Of a DNA stretch of 6,377 nt, positions 5,602 through 6,377 are shown piece after piece. Location: NCBI GenBank assembly GCA_002293625.1, contig DBDP01000174.1, positions 1 to 6,377 on the forward strand, written 5' to 3'. A program made the translations under genes and the position numbers. Within the stretch, counting starts at the first letter, position 1. Each line of letters starts with the position of its first letter. A model generated the notes under the pieces. That model had not been told where the DNA came from and did no database searches. It worked only from the letters and a program-made list of their open reading frames with translations. Source of the DNA: Clostridiales bacterium UBA929. GTDB lineage: Bacteria; Bacillota; Clostridia; Oscillospirales; UBA929.

Positions 5602-6207
5602 ATGTCGCGTATAACCAGCGTTCCCGAAGATGCCGCAGAGATTTTGGGCGAACGGTACCCGATAAACACGGGATACCGCAACGCCTTGCTGACATGGGAC
5701 GTCTTCGAGGCTGCACATTGCGGGGAAGTCACGGCGCGGGAGGCCGCCGTCGTCGCTATAGAGAACATATTTTTGGAACCGAGGCCGCCGGTATGCCCCG
5801 AAACGATGAATGCCATACAAAGGTACTTGGAACGCCACACGCGCACGGGCGGTCAGAAAGACACCAAACCGGTGATTGATTTCAACCAAGACGGGCAGCT
5901 CCTATATGACGCGTTTCTGCTTGCGGGGCATGACTTGGATAAAGACTATATGCCGTTTTCTAAGTTTATGGCGGTCTTTCGCGAACTGCCGAAGGACGCC
6001 ACCATCTGCCGGATTGTGTATCTCCGGCAGATGATCCAAAAGGGGAAGCTGACGAAAGAGCTTAAAGAGGAAATCCAGCGGGTGGGGATGGACGTGATCC
6101 GTATCCGCGGACGCGGACGGGATGACAGCGATACCGAGGACTACTTTAAGGCGAAACGGGATGAGCTTAGAGCGGCAAGAGGGCTGCCGCTGCTGACGGG
6201 CAGTTAA
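5602..6207 (+). CDS. Gp15-family phage tail protein
   Basis: 201 residues from ATG 5602, with GAGGTG at 5591-5596. An in-frame ATG at 5506 would add 32 residues reading through the hairpin and the opposing promoter, so I rejected it. Marks of the Bacteriophage Gp15 family: an early ERYPINTGYRNALLTWDVFE (17-36), a central helical part, then IDFNQDGQLLYDAFLLAGHDLDKDYMPFSKFMAVFRELP (92-130), and a KIVG-like RIVYLRQM (137-144). The FDF-x-QD...Y-x-AF signature followed by a W/FxKF helix and LPxD is the core of that family. Gp15 genes usually follow the tail chaperone gene and precede the tape measure gene, so a role as second assembly chaperone is likely. The C-terminus is Arg-rich with a charged linker (168-195). 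Confidence 0.85.
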   Translation: MSRITSVPEDAAEILGERYPINTGYRNALLTWDVFEAAHCGEVTAREAAVVAIENIFLEPRPPVCPETMNAIQRYLERHTRTGGQKDTKPVIDFNQDGQLLYDAFLLAGHDLDKDYMPFSKFMAVFRELPKDATICRIVYLRQMIQKGKLTKELKEEIQRVGMDVIRIRGRGRDDSDTEDYFKAKRDELRAARGLPLLTGS

Positions 6208-6210
6208 CAG

Positions 6211-6270
6211 GACATCCCCCGGCGTCCACACGGACACCACCCCCTTCGGACCGAAGGGGGCTACGGGAGA
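6211..6270 (+). repeat. Palindromic repeat module C
   Basis: It starts GACATCCCCCGGCG, as at 112, and ends CTACGGGAGA, as at 3536-3594. Hairpins: GGCGTCC with GGACACC (about 6221-6237, one mismatch), and a perfect CCCCCTTC (6240-6247) with GAAGGGGG (6253-6260). It begins 3 bases after the Gp15 stop codon. Confidence 0.8.
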
Positions 6271-6274
6271 GGCT

Positions 6275-6299
6275 GTAGGGGTGATTCGAAATCGCCCGC
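6275..6299 (+). repeat. Palindromic repeat module B, variant
   Basis: It matches 3510-3534 at 23 of 25 positions, keeping GTAGGGG at the left and ATCGCCCGC at the right. The changes weaken the stem slightly. Confidence 0.8.
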
Positions 6300-6318
6300 C
6301 AATATCCCAAATCGCCTG

Positions 6319-6343
6319 CGGACGACCGAGGGCGGTCGTCCCT
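6319..6343 (+). repeat. Palindromic repeat module D
   Basis: An exact 25-base direct copy of 3609-3633, with the same 8-bp arms and 6-base loop. The sequence after it, to the window edge, shows no start codon with a ribosome binding site, so the next gene lies beyond the window. Confidence 0.85.
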
Positions 6344-6377
6344 ACGGAGACGGGAAACGTTGGACGGCGCGCCGGGG

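Overview
The window is part of the morphogenesis operon of a siphovirus-type phage or prophage. The host is probably a G+C-rich member of the Clostridia: start codons follow AGGAGG-type ribosome binding sites, the proteins resemble those I associate with clostridial and other Firmicutes prophages, and the gene borders carry palindromic repeats of a kind common in bacterial chromosomes. That taxonomic reading is inference.

Layout, left to right on the + strand: the last codons of an upstream gene, possibly the scaffold (2-112); HK97-fold major capsid protein (204-1100); head-tail connector-like protein (1126-1461); a DUF6751-like head or neck protein (1445-1885); a putative tail terminator or minor capsid protein (1885-2319); tail tube protein (2440-2970); a possible 44-residue lysine-rich protein (2986-3120); and a probable tail assembly chaperone (3095-3454). 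The order continues with a Gp15-family tail protein (5602-6207). The tape-measure gene is expected next but lies outside the window. Capsid, neck and tail genes overlap or sit close together, as in one late transcript.

Between the chaperone and Gp15 genes, which are normally neighbours, about 2.1 kb of foreign-looking cargo is inserted. It holds two convergent lipoprotein genes whose stop codons are only 6 bases apart. One (3710-4939, +) is a signal-peptide-II protein with a Ser/Pro spacer and a probable right-handed beta-helix. The other (4946-5473, -) has a classical LASC lipobox, a long Pro/Ser/Thr spacer and a small C-terminal His/Cys module that may bind zinc. Each has its own sigma-A-like promoter (TTGACT-17-TATATA and TTGCCA-17-TATAAT), so both can be made without the late operon. 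This is the layout of a phage moron expressed in the lysogen. A role at the cell surface, such as superinfection exclusion or adhesion, is a hypothesis only.

A second layer is a family of modular palindromic repeats found only at gene borders (112-162, 2355-2379, 3462-3633, 6211-6343, and a degenerate one at 5551-5569). The modules are shuffled and inverted relative to one another, and their hairpins are kept even where sequence differs. I see no tRNA, rRNA, CRISPR array, integrase, or intrinsic terminator with a U-tract.
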